NCBI RefSeq assembly: GCF_002277815.1
Contig: NZ_NKJI01000004.1
Coordinates: 310,001-374,000, forward strand
Length of the DNA stretch: 64,000 nucleotides
Direction: 5' to 3'
Origin: Pseudomonas sp. ERMR1:02
GTDB taxonomy: Bacteria; Pseudomonadota; Gammaproteobacteria; Pseudomonadales; Pseudomonadaceae
The notes beneath the pieces are model-generated. The model had not been told where the DNA came from, did no database searches, and saw only the letters and a list, made by a program, of their open reading frames with translations. Of this stretch, positions 46,193 to 56,303 are shown one piece after another. Numbering within the stretch: the first letter of the stretch is position 1; every line of letters begins with the position of its first letter. Position numbers and translations under genes: made by a program.

Positions 46193-47089
46193 TCAGTCCT
46201 CGAAAACCACCGAACCAGCCGGGGCTTGAGTCACAGCCTCGACAGCGGCTAGCGCTCTAAGTTCTGACAGGTCGCGCATCAGACCAATAGCCAGCGGAAC
46301 GACTGTATTGTTGAACGAGCTGTCGCCTTTGACATAACCGACCGCATCGGCCATCACAACACGATTGATGCGATTGCCGGTCAAAAGCTCCCAAATCCGA
46401 AGGTCAAGATACGGCAACAAGCCGTAGCGAACCCATCGTTCATACATCTTATTTTTCCCCTTTGGTCCGCAGAACTGCGCGGCCCTAGCCTCTTTTAGCA
46501 ATGCCGAGAATGCTTTTTTCAGCACGCTGTCAGGTACGCTTAAATCAACTTGTATAACAGGCGACGCAGGGGCACCTTTGTAATAATCGATGGACAACGG
46601 AGTTGTCTGGTCACTGGGAAGGACTCCGTGCAGGAGCGGAATCGCCGGTGGCCGATCTGGCAGAGGTTGAATCTCAGAATTGATTGCCGCCCACTTATGG
46701 TATTGGCTCTTTTTCACCTTGCCGTCTCTCACCGCCTGCTTGTCTCGGGCCATTTGCCTGGCGAGATCATTCACGCTGACTGGTTTGACCGGTAGACACG
46801 GACTATCTGAAACCCATTGGTTTGGCATGCTTTCTGGTTGATCCTCGATAGGATTCTCCCAAATCTGACTTGCCCCTTCTTCCATGCCCCACTGCCACGT
46901 CATGCAGAGAGTGTCTTGAAGGAATTCCGGTACATCTTGAGAGGAGTCATCCCCAGGGTAGTGCCTCAGCAGATCACTGCGTCGCTCCAGTTGTTTCATC
47001 CACTCAAAAGCCCTGAACGATTCAGCTCCCTTGTATTTCTTCAGGTCGAACCACCCTGGCAGATCTTGCAGTCTTGTAATTTTGGCCAC
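46193..47089 (-). CDS. DUF6387-family hypothetical protein
   Basis: 298 residues starting MAKITRLQDLPGWFDLKKYK, with FRAFEWMKQLERR and the C-terminal YGLLPYLDLRIWELLTGNRI. Proteins with this start are common next to integrases of Pseudomonas islands; function unknown. Lower GC and different codon choice than the flanking backbone genes suggest a separate origin. It lies 100 bp downstream of the integrase stop side. Confidence 0.75.
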   Translation of the reverse strand: MAKITRLQDLPGWFDLKKYKGAESFRAFEWMKQLERRSDLLRHYPGDDSSQDVPEFLQDTLCMTWQWGMEEGASQIWENPIEDQPESMPNQWVSDSPCLPVKPVSVNDLARQMARDKQAVRDGKVKKSQYHKWAAINSEIQPLPDRPPAIPLLHGVLPSDQTTPLSIDYYKGAPASPVIQVDLSVPDSVLKKAFSALLKEARAAQFCGPKGKNKMYERWVRYGLLPYLDLRIWELLTGNRINRVVMADAVGYVKGDSSFNNTVVPLAIGLMRDLSELRALAAVEAVTQAPAGSVVFED

Positions 47090-47189
47090 TGCTGCGCCTC
47101 CACAGGCAACCTACACAAAAAAGGCGACCAGCCAACGAGGTAGGTAATCTCGCTTTTCGCCCCGTCGGACTAGACTGGTCATAACTCGG

Positions 47190-48434
47190 TTAGGCGCGCT
47201 TGAAGTCGCCTTGAATGACGTTTGCCGCTGGCGGCGTGGTAATGAATTTCGCCCAATCAGCCATCAAGGCGCGGCGCTTCTCGATGAAATCGGATCGGGA
47301 ATAGGCGGCCTCGGTCTGGTCACGCTCGTCGTGGGCCAAGGCCAGTTCGCAGACTTCACGAGGATACTGAGTGTATTCGCTTGCCCAGTCACGGAAGCTT
47401 GACCGGAAGCCATGACGGGTCACTTCATCATGCCCGAGGCCGTGCAACAGGTTGCGGATTGCGTTGGCATGCATAACGCCAGTCTTGCCCTGACCAGTGA
47501 ACAGGTAGGAGCTGTCCTCAACGCGCGGCAGGCCTTCCAGCAGCACAACAACTTCCGGAGCCAGAGGAATGTTGAAGGCCTGGCGCATTTTCATCCGCTC
47601 GGCAGGCAGCGACCAGATACCTGCTTTCAAGTCGAACTCCGACCATTTTGCAAAGCGGACCATGAGTGAGCGCGCGCCAGTGAGGATTAGCAGGCGGGCC
47701 GCCATAGAGGCGCGAGATTGGTCCATCGACAGCTTGACCATAAGCGTCGGCACATCCTTCCACTTCATCGCTGGGAAGTGCTGGCGCTGGCGAGCTTTTT
47801 TCTTTTCCACTTTGCTCAGCAGGCTGTCCAGATGCCCGCGCCAGCGTGCAGGATTGTCGCCATCGCGCAGCTTGTGCGCCTTGGCGGCATCTAGGACCTG
47901 CTCGATTTGTCCACGCACCTCGTCGGCGGTGCGGGTCTTGGTTGCCCAGATGGGGCGAAGTACTTTCAGGACCTGCTCGGTCTGAACCTCAGCAGCAGGC
48001 AGCTTGCCGATGATGGGGAAGGCATACAGCTCCAGTTTTCGCAGCCAGCCCTTACGCCACTTTTCCGACCAGGCAGAACCATGAGCATTGCGGTATTCAG
48101 TCGCAAGCGACTCAAAAGTCACCCGACGCGATTGCGCTTGTCGCTCGGCTTCGCGCTTCACCTCTCGCTCAAGATCACGGGCGGCCAGAGGGTCACTGCC
48201 AGCAGCCAAGATCTTGCGTTGATCTGCGGCCAGTTCGCGGGCCTTCGCAAGAGTGATGATTGGATAAGGACCCAGGCCCATTTCACGACCTTTGCCCTCA
48301 ATCTTGTAGCGGAAAATCCAACTGGACACCCCAGCTTTGCTTATCTGGAAATACAGACCATCACCGTCGTTGGTTTTGCCTGCGCCTCCAGACCGGGCAA
48401 GTGATTCGATTGCCTTGATCGTCAGCTTGCCCAT
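47190..48434 (-). CDS. P4-type tyrosine integrase
   Basis: 414 residues. An N-terminal DUF4102 arm-binding domain (MGKLTIKAIESLARSGGAGK, YFQISKAGVSSWIFRYKIEG, MGLGPYPIITLAKARE) is followed by a core-binding domain. The catalytic domain has LLILTGARSLMVRFAKWSEF (first Arg), EVTRHGFRSSFRDWASEY (HxxR) and the end LAHDERDQTEAAYSRSDF with the tyrosine. The usual H/W box reads LAHDE. It reads away from the right attachment site, 152 bp distant, and mediates site-specific recombination of the element. Confidence 0.95.
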   Translation of the reverse strand: MGKLTIKAIESLARSGGAGKTNDGDGLYFQISKAGVSSWIFRYKIEGKGREMGLGPYPIITLAKARELAADQRKILAAGSDPLAARDLEREVKREAERQAQSRRVTFESLATEYRNAHGSAWSEKWRKGWLRKLELYAFPIIGKLPAAEVQTEQVLKVLRPIWATKTRTADEVRGQIEQVLDAAKAHKLRDGDNPARWRGHLDSLLSKVEKKKARQRQHFPAMKWKDVPTLMVKLSMDQSRASMAARLLILTGARSLMVRFAKWSEFDLKAGIWSLPAERMKMRQAFNIPLAPEVVVLLEGLPRVEDSSYLFTGQGKTGVMHANAIRNLLHGLGHDEVTRHGFRSSFRDWASEYTQYPREVCELALAHDERDQTEAAYSRSDFIEKRRALMADWAKFITTPPAANVIQGDFKRA

Positions 48435-48449
48435 AAAGCCTCCTCAGTC

Positions 48450-48473
48450 CGACCCACACTTTGACCCACACCC
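48450..48473. repeat. Right copy of the 24-bp repeat, candidate integrase arm site
   Basis: Identical to 26062-26085 and in the same orientation, with two GACCCACAC units. It lies 15 bp upstream of the integrase start, so integrase binding here could also repress its own gene. A tandem AATCTGCGAA pair follows near 48556. Confidence 0.6.
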
Positions 48474-48586
48474 TAATCGCGGTTTCCAGCGATATACGGC
48501 GGACACTTATGAACTGATAGTAGGCTTAAAGCCTTGTAAAATCTAGGCTTTTAGGAAATCTGCGAAAATCTGCGAACTAAAGAAAT

Positions 48587-48620
48587 GCCGGCCACAAGCC
48601 GGCTTTTTAATGCCTGAAAG
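48587..48620. repeat. Right attachment site (34-bp direct repeat)
   Basis: Exact copy of 25991-26024. The sequence after it (AAAGTAGACCCATCG) should be the original chromosome continuing from the left side. Confidence 0.88.
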
Positions 48621-48683
48621 AAAGTAGACCCATCGTCTGAAAGCGCTGTTTGGGGGTTGTCGGACAAGGCAACGATTGCTACC

Positions 48684-48703
48684 GTAACGACAAACGTCAT
48701 TAC
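48684..48703. promoter_or_regulatory. Imperfect palindrome upstream of relB
   Basis: GTAACGACAAACGTCATTAC, matching its own complement at 14 of 20 positions, 12 bp before the antitoxin start. It is a likely operator for autoregulation by the RelBE complex. Confidence 0.45.
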
Positions 48704-48715
48704 AGGTATTTCACC

Positions 48716-48955
48716 ATGGCCTCCATCAACATCCGCATCGACGATGAGCTGAAGCAGCGGTCCTTTGCCGAACTGGAAAAACTCGGCGTTACACCCTCCG
48801 AACTTCTGCGTCAAACCCTTCAATACGTCGCAGAACGAGGCAAATTGCCTTTCAAAGCTGCATTGCTTAGCGAAGAAGATGAAGCGCTTATCGCAGTTGT
48901 CACAGAACGCCTTGCCGCCCCCCAGCGAGTAAAGGTAAGTCTGGATGACCTATAA
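48716..48955 (+). CDS. RelB/DinJ-family antitoxin
   Basis: 79 residues starting MASINIRIDDELKQRSFAEL, a ribbon-helix-helix DNA-binding domain with LEKLGVTPSELLRQTLQYVA, followed by a toxin-wrapping tail. It neutralises the RelE-like toxin encoded just downstream and represses the operon. The toxin ATG lies inside its last codons. It sits about 95 bp outside the right attachment site, so it belongs to the flanking chromosome. Confidence 0.92.
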   Translation: MASINIRIDDELKQRSFAELEKLGVTPSELLRQTLQYVAERGKLPFKAALLSEEDEALIAVVTERLAAPQRVKVSLDDL

Positions 48956-49247
48956 CCTTGAATTTGATCGTCGTGCATTGAAAGAGTGGAACAAGCTGGG
49001 CGATACCTTGCGCCAGCAGTTCAAAAAGAAACTCGCTGAAGTGTTGGAAAATCCTCGCGTCGAAGCCAACCGACTTCGTAATTTGCCGGATTGCTACAAG
49101 CTAAAGCTGCGCACTGCCGGCTATCGTTTGATCTATCAAGTGCTTGATCAGGAAGTTGTGGTGTTTGTGATTGCGATCGGTAAACGCGAACGTGAGGCCG
49201 CCTACCAAGATGCACAGGACCGAATCGGTCAGCAGCCTGCTGACTAA
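48945..49247 (+). CDS. RelE-family mRNA interferase toxin
   Basis: 100 residues: MTYNLEFDRRALKEWNKLGD, then LRNLPDCYKLKLRTAGYRLI and QVLDQEVVVFVIAIGKRERE, the RelE fold with conserved Lys/Arg and the C-terminal basic-aromatic segment. It cleaves mRNA on the ribosome. It overlaps the antitoxin gene by 11 bp. Confidence 0.92.
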   Translation: MTYNLEFDRRALKEWNKLGDTLRQQFKKKLAEVLENPRVEANRLRNLPDCYKLKLRTAGYRLIYQVLDQEVVVFVIAIGKREREAAYQDAQDRIGQQPAD

Positions 49248-49309
49248 TTTGATTTGTCGCAGCACTGCTGCGACAAACACACTTCAAAGAGAGGCTCACT
49301 CAGCCACTA

Positions 49310-50122
49310 TTATGGATAACTAAACGCCTTAACCAACGTCAACTCCCCCACCGCCCGCATCGGCACCAGAAACGTTTCCATCTTCTCGCTCGGCGTCCCC
49401 TCTTGCGTAATCACCGTCACCTGCGCCGTCGTCAGCGGCTGAACCGCATCCTCCTGCCCTTCTTCATCACTGCGATAGCCACCGCCGAAGTAGTTCACAT
49501 ACACCAGATACTGCCCTTTGATCGGTGCCGGCATGGCGAATATCTCGGGGCCGTAGCCGGTGGTGACGTCGACATCGAGTGCTGCGCCGTTAGGCGCTAC
49601 GCGGTCGCCGTACCAGATGTGGGCGCCGTCGGGTGTGATGAGGTGCAAGTCCAGATCTGTGCCATCGCTGTCCCACGCCAACAACACTCGCAACTTGGCA
49701 GGTGTCGCTCCGCCACTGGCGTTGAAAAATTGCGTGCGCCGGCGTTGCTGGCCGTCGGGGCTGCGGACTTCGACACTGTTGCTGCCATTGGGGAATGAGA
49801 ATGGGCGATCAAATCGGCCGGCGGGATCGATTTTCAGGGGCATGCTGACGCCGTTCACGATCAATCTGCCGGGCTCATTGGATTTAGGTGTGGTTTTGAT
49901 CTGTCCGGCGATGCGAGCGGTATTGGCCTGCCCTGCCGGAGTGTTTACCGAAGAGGCGGGGTAGTTGACGGTCTGGCGAAAATTTTCGCCCTCGCCTTCG
50001 GGCGCGCCGGTACGCCAGCCGCCGACCGGGGTGACGAGTTTTACGCCGTCGGCGGCCATCGCAGGCGATAACGCCGCGAACGCGCAGAGCAACAGCAAGA
50101 CCTGTGGATAGCGAAGTGTCAT
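49310..50122 (-). CDS. magF: YfaP-type DUF2135 secreted protein (MagF)
   Basis: 270 residues with a signal peptide (MTLRYPQVLLLLCAFAALSP, cut after AMA). The DUF2135 domain has LRVLLAWDSDGTDLDLHLIT and HIWYGDR, ending in a beta-rich tail. It is the last gene of the macroglobulin operon and is homologous to magA at its other end. In P. aeruginosa the mag proteins form a periplasmic, inner-membrane-linked complex around the macroglobulin MagD; this one is probably an accessory. Confidence 0.88.
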   Translation of the reverse strand: MTLRYPQVLLLLCAFAALSPAMAADGVKLVTPVGGWRTGAPEGEGENFRQTVNYPASSVNTPAGQANTARIAGQIKTTPKSNEPGRLIVNGVSMPLKIDPAGRFDRPFSFPNGSNSVEVRSPDGQQRRRTQFFNASGGATPAKLRVLLAWDSDGTDLDLHLITPDGAHIWYGDRVAPNGAALDVDVTTGYGPEIFAMPAPIKGQYLVYVNYFGGGYRSDEEGQEDAVQPLTTAQVTVITQEGTPSEKMETFLVPMRAVGELTLVKAFSYP

Positions 50123-50125
50123 GGT

Positions 50126-51742
50126 CTATTCCAGCAAAAGGTGGCGGGCGAGCCCTTCGATGTAAGTTTCATTCTGGCCATTGGGGTGTGCTTCGAAGGC
50201 CAGGTGCAGGTACTCGTGAGTCAGGTCGAGGCGATCTTGCAGCGTGAGTACGCCGCGCACGTAGATGCGCTGGCGTTCGCGATCGACATAGGGTCGGCCA
50301 AAGGTCAGGCGGCAAACCGCGAACGTGCTGACTTCGTTGTAGCCGGTTTCGCTTTCCAGCCTCGGGCGCCAGCCGCGCCGTTGTTTTTGCAGCCAGTCCT
50401 GTGCGGCGGGCAGCGCTTCGCAGGAAGCGACCGGATTGTCCCAACGGCTGAGGCTGGCGCGTGGATAGGCGTGCAGCAAAATTGCATCGTAGCGCTGGCC
50501 AGCATTGGCCTGCTCGACGGCTTGCTGCCAGGACAGTTTGTCCGGGCCGGGTTGATCGGAATGGTAAGTGACGGTGCTGCCGGCCAGCACCAGATCACTG
50601 GTCCATGCGGCGATGCTGCGCGCTTCGGGGCTGGCCGGGCGTGGGGCAACACGCTGGCGCTGACTGCTGTCGTCGATGCTGAGGCAGTCGCCATTGCGCG
50701 TAGCGTTTTGCAGCAGGTAGGTGCGGATGGCCACGGCCAGGGCTTTGGCGGCTTCGACAGGTTCGGGGGTGGCTTCGCGCTGAAGCACGCGGGCGACGTA
50801 TTCTTCGCGATCCAGACGGGCGACGAGCTTGTCATTGAGTAAAAACAGTTCGCCATCGCTATGGATATCGAGTTGATTGCCGTTGGCAAATTCGACGCGG
50901 TAGTCGCCTCGCAACGGCCCTGAGGATACTTCGCTGTTGCCCGCCAACAACCGTTTAAGCGGATAGCGGGAGAACAGGCTGACTTCGACACAACGCCCCG
51001 CGTCGGTTGGCCACTCAACAGGCACGACCGCCGACACTGCCTGGGCGTAGTCACGCAAAACCCGCTGACTGGTCCCGCGCCCGCCAGCCCAGATCGGCGT
51101 ACCGTCCGCAGTCCAACCGGCAAACCCACCCTGACGCGAAGAAGAATCCTGATCTCCCAGCCAGCTCCAGGTTTTCACTCGCAAGCGGCTACCGAGTTCA
51201 CCCACGACGTTGCCGTCAGCGGCATTCAAGACCACATCGAGTAACGCCTGCCGCGCCCGTTCCTGCGCTGGCATCACCGCCAACATCCGCAACAACTCAG
51301 CCACCGAAACCCGCGTCGCAGGCTGCAGTGAACGCAAATTCGACAACCACTCCGGCGCCTGCCGCGATTGCCAGTACGCCCGCCAACTCGCATCGCTAAT
51401 ACCCAAGCGTGCCGGGTTAAAATACAACCCACAGGACTTCACCAACGCCTGATCCCGCTCGATCTTGCCGCCCGCGGAGCAGCAATAAACTTCCTCTTTC
51501 AACTGCCCGCGACACTCATAGGCCGGCTCACGAGCGCCGGTATCCACCAGCCAGCCGTACACAAACAGCTTCCACACACTGCCCAATGGCGTCTGCAACG
51601 TATCGGGCAACGGCTCGCGTGCCAGCAGTTGAGTCCGGCTCAAAGACAATAACTCCCCTTTGAAAGCCACGCGCAACTGTTCTTCCTGCGCCACCACCAG
51701 CGCTGGAATCAAACACAGCAGACAGACCAGAAGACGGAACAT
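50126..51742 (-). CDS. magE: YfaQ-type DUF2300 protein (MagE)
   Basis: 538 residues from the ATG at 51742, which leaves 1 bp after the magD stop. A signal peptide MFRLLVCLLCLIPALVVAQE begins it. The C-terminal half has SpoIID-like sequence: RLDREEYVARVLQREATPEP and AKALAVAIRTYLLQNA, then DRLDLTHEYLHLAFEAHPNG near the end, which contains HEYLH, a possible metal site (HExxH). Its role with the macroglobulin is unknown. Confidence 0.86.
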   Translation of the reverse strand: MFRLLVCLLCLIPALVVAQEEQLRVAFKGELLSLSRTQLLAREPLPDTLQTPLGSVWKLFVYGWLVDTGAREPAYECRGQLKEEVYCCSAGGKIERDQALVKSCGLYFNPARLGISDASWRAYWQSRQAPEWLSNLRSLQPATRVSVAELLRMLAVMPAQERARQALLDVVLNAADGNVVGELGSRLRVKTWSWLGDQDSSSRQGGFAGWTADGTPIWAGGRGTSQRVLRDYAQAVSAVVPVEWPTDAGRCVEVSLFSRYPLKRLLAGNSEVSSGPLRGDYRVEFANGNQLDIHSDGELFLLNDKLVARLDREEYVARVLQREATPEPVEAAKALAVAIRTYLLQNATRNGDCLSIDDSSQRQRVAPRPASPEARSIAAWTSDLVLAGSTVTYHSDQPGPDKLSWQQAVEQANAGQRYDAILLHAYPRASLSRWDNPVASCEALPAAQDWLQKQRRGWRPRLESETGYNEVSTFAVCRLTFGRPYVDRERQRIYVRGVLTLQDRLDLTHEYLHLAFEAHPNGQNETYIEGLARHLLLE

Positions 51743-51743
51743 A

Positions 51744-54700
51744 TCAGTGGACCGTGACCTGACCGAGCGCCGGTTTCTGTTCCTGAGCCTGATGCTGTGG
51801 CGCATACACTTGGGTGAAACGCACCGGCGGCAGGTTGAACTGGCCTTTCTGCGAGAAACGCACCAAATGCCGCAGACGCAATTCGCCGCTCAGCGCATCC
51901 ACCGGCACCGCATAAGCCAGTTGCCCCGGCTCGAAACGGGCCCTTTCCAGTGCCGTGGGCTCGGTGCCGGATTTACCCATGAGCTTGATGCCCCACGTGG
52001 TGCGCTCGACATCGGCGCCCGGTGGCAGCGGCACTTCGAGCAGGCCGTAGCGCAACGGTTTGGCTGCCTTGCTGGTGACGATCACTTCGTCCAGATACAG
52101 ACTGTCACTGGACAGCGGCGTGGTGCCGATCGGCTCCAGTTTGAAGGTGAAGGCTTCGTCACCCGGCACCAGTCGCGACAGGCGTCGAGTGATAGTCACG
52201 GCCATCGGATCAACCGGCGGTTGCCGGGTCTGGAAACTCAATGTGGCGCGCAGCGGGCGCTCCTGCGCTCCAGTCAGTGACAACGCCGAAGGCACGGGCG
52301 AAGCACCCTGCCACGTCCAATACATCTCACCGGTATCACCGTACATTTTCTTCCAGCCTTCACCCGGCGCCAGCGCGATAGTGGGCGAGGCCTGCTCGAT
52401 GCTGCGTTGCAACCAGGTCAGTGCCAACGCGCGCTCCAGCGTCGATTGTTGAGGCAGCAACCGTTGCAACAAAGCTGTTGCGCGAGCCTGATCGAAAGGT
52501 TGCAACGACAGGTTCAAAGCCTCGGCAAATGGCTGGGAGCTGACGGCCAATCGTTGCTGCGCGTCGGTTAGTTGCCGATTGAAAGCATCCGGCAAGTTCA
52601 CTTTCGCCTGACGCGCCAGCGATGCAGTCAATACCCGTGCAGCCGCCAAGCCGAGCGCCGAATCCGGATCGCTCATGACAATGCTGTCTTCGCCATCGTC
52701 CATCAGATTCGCGGCGTTGCCCTCGCCCGCTATCGCCAGGTCGTCCATCAAGCCGCTGAGCAAGGTGTTCACCGGCAACTGCATCTGTTTGGCGAACGAC
52801 AGGATCAGCGCCCTCTGTAATAGAGGCGTGTTTTTAGCCTGTTTGGCGTAGACCTCCAGCACCCGCTGCCAATGCTCCGGCGGCAGGCTCAACTCCAGCA
52901 CTCGGCTGGCGTGCCAGTCAGCGTAATAGGCGTAGGCGGTAAGGAACGCATCCGGCTCACCGTCCATGCCCCACCAGGTGAAACTCGCCGAAGGCCCGGC
53001 CATTTGCACCAGACGCAGGCGGCTATTTTGCATGATCAGGCGCAAGCGATCGCGAATCTGCGGGTTCGACGACAGGGCGGGATAGGCAATGCTCAGCGGC
53101 AGCAAACGACTGGCGGTTTGCTCGACGCCACCATACGGGTAACTCAGCAGATCATCGAGGGCCGAGCGGAACAGTGCTTGCGGGCTGTCATCCAGCCGCA
53201 AGCGAATGTCGCTCGCATCCGCAGGCAAAGTCAGCGGCGTCTCACCGCTGGCCACGTCCAGACTTTGGCTTTGCGTGACCTGCCAGCCCTCACCTGTGGC
53301 GGTCAAGCGCACCGCCAAGGCATCGGCGATTTTACCGTCCTGCACCAGTTCGGCGGTCCACTCGCCATTGGTCAGCGCAAACGTCGGCAGCGCGATGTAG
53401 TTGATGCCACTATTGAGCGTGACGGGAACACGCTGTTCGCTGCCCGCGTAAAGAATCACCAGCTCGGCCTTGACCGGGTTTTCAGATTGACTGAAAGCGA
53501 ACACGCCGAGATCCGGTTTATCCCCCGCGCGGAATTTGCTCGGCCCGCTCCACTTCAAATACAGCGGTTTCTCCGAGCGCACGAACTGCTTCTTCTGCCC
53601 CACCGCGCCGTCATCGGCGATGGCCCGGGCGGTGATGCGCCAGCGGGTCAGCGAGTCAGGCATCTTGAAGATGAAACGGGTTTTACCGTTGGCATCGGTC
53701 ACCAGTTCCGGTTGCCACGAAGCGGTGTCGACGTCTTCGCGACGCGGCCGTTCCAGCACCTTCACGCCGCGCTCGCTGCGGTTGGCTTTGCCCGGTGCAC
53801 CGGGGCTGCCGGGCAGCGCAACGTCGTAGCTGATAAACGACAGACTGGCGCTGGTGCGCACGTTGTTGCGCCGTGGATGGTAGAAGAACTGGTCGATGGT
53901 CGGCGCCACTTCCGGTTGCAGCGCGTAGACCATTTCGTCGACCACGCTGACCGTCAAATGCGCCGGGATTGGCTTGCCGGCGAACTGCGTGGTCAGGTCC
54001 ACGGACACGGTGTCACCGGGTTGATAGGTTTCCTTGTCCGTGGCAATGGCCACGTCAATCTGCGGTGCGATAACCTTGATACCGGCGTTCTGGAAACTGT
54101 ACTGACCGCCCTTGGTGTAGAGCACCGAGAACGTCAGGTTCGGGGTGAAACTTTCCTTCACTGGAATGCGCGCGCGGTATTGGGTATCGCTGAGTTTTTC
54201 CGTTTTCAACCAGTCACTACCCTTGGACAGCAACGCCGTGGCCTCGACCTTGTCACGTTCCAGCGACAGCAGCGCATCGCTGATCGGCTCGGGGAAAGTG
54301 ATCAGCGCCAGCGCTTCATCGCCCGCCTTGTACTCGGGCTTGTCGAGGACGATTTCCACCGTGCCCGGCACGGCCTTGACACCATCGCCAGTGACTGAAT
54401 GCCCGGTAGCGCCGAGGGTTCGGCCATGGTCATCCCTAAGCGTCAGGTTGTAAGTGCCCGCACGCTCGAAGGCCAGGGTGAAGCCTTTATCAGTCGGCGT
54501 AAGTTTGCCTTCGCCGGTGCTCTGATCTTCCAGACGTACCCAGCCGTAGCTGCTCGGTGCGACCGTCTCTGCTTGCTCGCTTTCATTGGCATAACTGAAT
54601 GCAACTTTGTCGCCCACCGCACTGAAGCGCTGCGGTGCGCTCAAGCGGAAATTCGCCGCACCGCGATCGATGAGAATTTCTTTGGTGGTCTTGACCCGAT

Positions 54701-56303
54701 ATGCCGCTCCATCGCTGGCAAACACGGTGAGCATGTAACGGCTCGGTTTCTCGGCCGCCGGCAGATCGAGCGTAGCGTTGCCCTTGGCGTCGGTAGTCAG
54801 TTCGGTGCTGGTCAGCTCCACCGGGAATTGCCCCAGGTATTGCAGCTCGTTGTCGACCATCGACAATTGCTGGGCGCGCAGGCTCAGGCTGAGTTTGGCG
54901 TTGGCCACCGGTTTGCCGTCCGGGTACAGCAGCACCAGATTGCCTTTCACCGGTTCACCGGTGCGGTAATCCTGCTTGACCAGGTTCAGCGAAATCTCGA
55001 AGTGCGGCTTGATGTATTCGGCTACACGGAAGGCGCTGCTATAGGCCTGATCCTTGTAGCTGAAGCGCAGTTCATAACCGCCAGCCACCGCATTGTCGGG
55101 CAACTGGAATCTGCCTTGGGTACCGGCCTTCGAATCGAGTTTCAAGTCCAGGCTTTGCAGGGCCGTACCAGTCGCATCCAGCACGGTCACATTGACATCG
55201 GCTGCGGCTGGCTGCACCGAATCCCGGGCATTCTTGAACTCACGCCCGACGATTTTCAGCGACACCCAATCCCCCGGCCGATACAGCGGCCGGTCGGTGA
55301 AGGCATAGAGTTTGGTGTCGTAGATTTCGCTGTCGTAGTAGAAGTTCTCGGAGACGAAAACGCCGCCCTCTTCGTCTTCGCCGATCACGAACGAACGCTC
55401 CGGGCTGACGTGTTTCAGCCGCAGCAAACCCTCGGCATCGGTGGTGCCGCTGCTCATCACGCCCAGGCCATCGGTCCACAGCACATCGACCTTGGGCACC
55501 GAACTGCCCTCGTGTTTGCGCGCGGCCCACACCAGCAATTCATCGCCGGCAATCTTGCTCACGGCCACGGTGTTGGAGACGAAGACCATGGTGGTCGCGC
55601 GATACTTGCCGATCAGCGCTTCCACCAGATACAGACCCGGCTTCAGGTTACCCAACGGGATGTAGACGTTGCCCGGCGCAACGCTGACAAATTCGCTGGA
55701 AGACCCGGCCAGGTTCACGCCCTCAGGCGGCTGGATCGGTTTGGCCTGCCACAGTGGATAACGGAACTGACTGACCACCGGCAGGCCGGGAATCAATGCG
55801 AATTGCGGCTGCGCATCGTAGGGCGTTGGCGCGGCCATGGTGGCGCCCATCTTCAATTCCGGCACCTCCTCGGTGACTTGTTTACGCGACTCGTAGGAGA
55901 ACGCCCGCTGCATCACTCGACGGGATTTGCGGTACCAGTTGTCCCATAGATAGGCCAGGGTATTGGACAGGCCTTCGCCCTTGAACTGGCCGTCGCTGAC
56001 CACTCGGTGCAGGTTCTTCTGGCGCTTGAGGAAGTCCAGCGGCTTGTCGATCCGGTACACGCGAATGTCGGCGCCGCCGTAAGGCTCCATGCGGAAACGA
56101 CGGTAGTCGCGACCAGGCGCTTCGAGGCGCACCATCGCCTGTTCGTCACTGGCGAAACTGCTGTCGGCCAGCAGGAAAAAGCTTTCACCGGCCACCGGCG
56201 TGTAGCCGCTAGGCTCAAGGGTGTCTTCGGCAAACACCGTCGAAAAAGGCTGCACCAGAACCAACAGCAGTGGCAGAAAACGCAGCATGCGGGCACCGAT
56301 CAT
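51744..56303 (-). CDS. magD: Bacterial alpha-2-macroglobulin without thioester (MagD, YfaS-type)
   Basis: 1519 residues from the ATG at 56303, which overlaps the magC stop (ATGA). A signal peptide ([20 protein letters not shown], cut near VFA) is followed by repeated macroglobulin MG domains, with the bait-region side near residues 850-900 ([20 protein letters not shown]). At the place where thioester macroglobulins have CLEQ, the sequence is [20 protein letters not shown], so the thioester cysteine is missing. It is therefore a periplasmic protease trap that works without covalent capture, as described for MagD of P. aeruginosa. Confidence 0.93.
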   Translation of the reverse strand: MIGARMLRFLPLLLVLVQPFSTVFAEDTLEPSGYTPVAGESFFLLADSSFASDEQAMVRLEAPGRDYRRFRMEPYGGADIRVYRIDKPLDFLKRQKNLHRVVSDGQFKGEGLSNTLAYLWDNWYRKSRRVMQRAFSYESRKQVTEEVPELKMGATMAAPTPYDAQPQFALIPGLPVVSQFRYPLWQAKPIQPPEGVNLAGSSSEFVSVAPGNVYIPLGNLKPGLYLVEALIGKYRATTMVFVSNTVAVSKIAGDELLVWAARKHEGSSVPKVDVLWTDGLGVMSSGTTDAEGLLRLKHVSPERSFVIGEDEEGGVFVSENFYYDSEIYDTKLYAFTDRPLYRPGDWVSLKIVGREFKNARDSVQPAAADVNVTVLDATGTALQSLDLKLDSKAGTQGRFQLPDNAVAGGYELRFSYKDQAYSSAFRVAEYIKPHFEISLNLVKQDYRTGEPVKGNLVLLYPDGKPVANAKLSLSLRAQQLSMVDNELQYLGQFPVELTSTELTTDAKGNATLDLPAAEKPSRYMLTVFASDGAAYRVKTTKEILIDRGAANFRLSAPQRFSAVGDKVAFSYANESEQAETVAPSSYGWVRLEDQSTGEGKLTPTDKGFTLAFERAGTYNLTLRDDHGRTLGATGHSVTGDGVKAVPGTVEIVLDKPEYKAGDEALALITFPEPISDALLSLERDKVEATALLSKGSDWLKTEKLSDTQYRARIPVKESFTPNLTFSVLYTKGGQYSFQNAGIKVIAPQIDVAIATDKETYQPGDTVSVDLTTQFAGKPIPAHLTVSVVDEMVYALQPEVAPTIDQFFYHPRRNNVRTSASLSFISYDVALPGSPGAPGKANRSERGVKVLERPRREDVDTASWQPELVTDANGKTRFIFKMPDSLTRWRITARAIADDGAVGQKKQFVRSEKPLYLKWSGPSKFRAGDKPDLGVFAFSQSENPVKAELVILYAGSEQRVPVTLNSGINYIALPTFALTNGEWTAELVQDGKIADALAVRLTATGEGWQVTQSQSLDVASGETPLTLPADASDIRLRLDDSPQALFRSALDDLLSYPYGGVEQTASRLLPLSIAYPALSSNPQIRDRLRLIMQNSRLRLVQMAGPSASFTWWGMDGEPDAFLTAYAYYADWHASRVLELSLPPEHWQRVLEVYAKQAKNTPLLQRALILSFAKQMQLPVNTLLSGLMDDLAIAGEGNAANLMDDGEDSIVMSDPDSALGLAAARVLTASLARQAKVNLPDAFNRQLTDAQQRLAVSSQPFAEALNLSLQPFDQARATALLQRLLPQQSTLERALALTWLQRSIEQASPTIALAPGEGWKKMYGDTGEMYWTWQGASPVPSALSLTGAQERPLRATLSFQTRQPPVDPMAVTITRRLSRLVPGDEAFTFKLEPIGTTPLSSDSLYLDEVIVTSKAAKPLRYGLLEVPLPPGADVERTTWGIKLMGKSGTEPTALERARFEPGQLAYAVPVDALSGELRLRHLVRFSQKGQFNLPPVRFTQVYAPQHQAQEQKPALGQVTVH

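Larger units (their letters stand above)
25991..48620. mobile_element. P4/satellite-like integrated element carrying a defence island
   Basis: Bounded by perfect 34-bp direct repeats, with a P4-type integrase near the right end. The minus-strand genes 41513-48434 are the replication and integration backbone (two conserved small proteins, DUF3987 protein, Toprim primase, AlpA-like regulator, DUF6387 protein, integrase). The left 15 kb is cargo: a deaminase-HAM1-SIR2 operon, an AvcD-like deaminase, type I restriction and an ATPase-HNH pair. No structural phage genes, conjugation genes or REP elements were found inside, so movement probably needs a helper. Confidence 0.87.

Noticed and set aside
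52872..55949. Two open frames of more than 500 codons on the plus strand
   Set aside because: Both are antisense to magD and show no domain or signal sequence; composition is that of a shadow frame.
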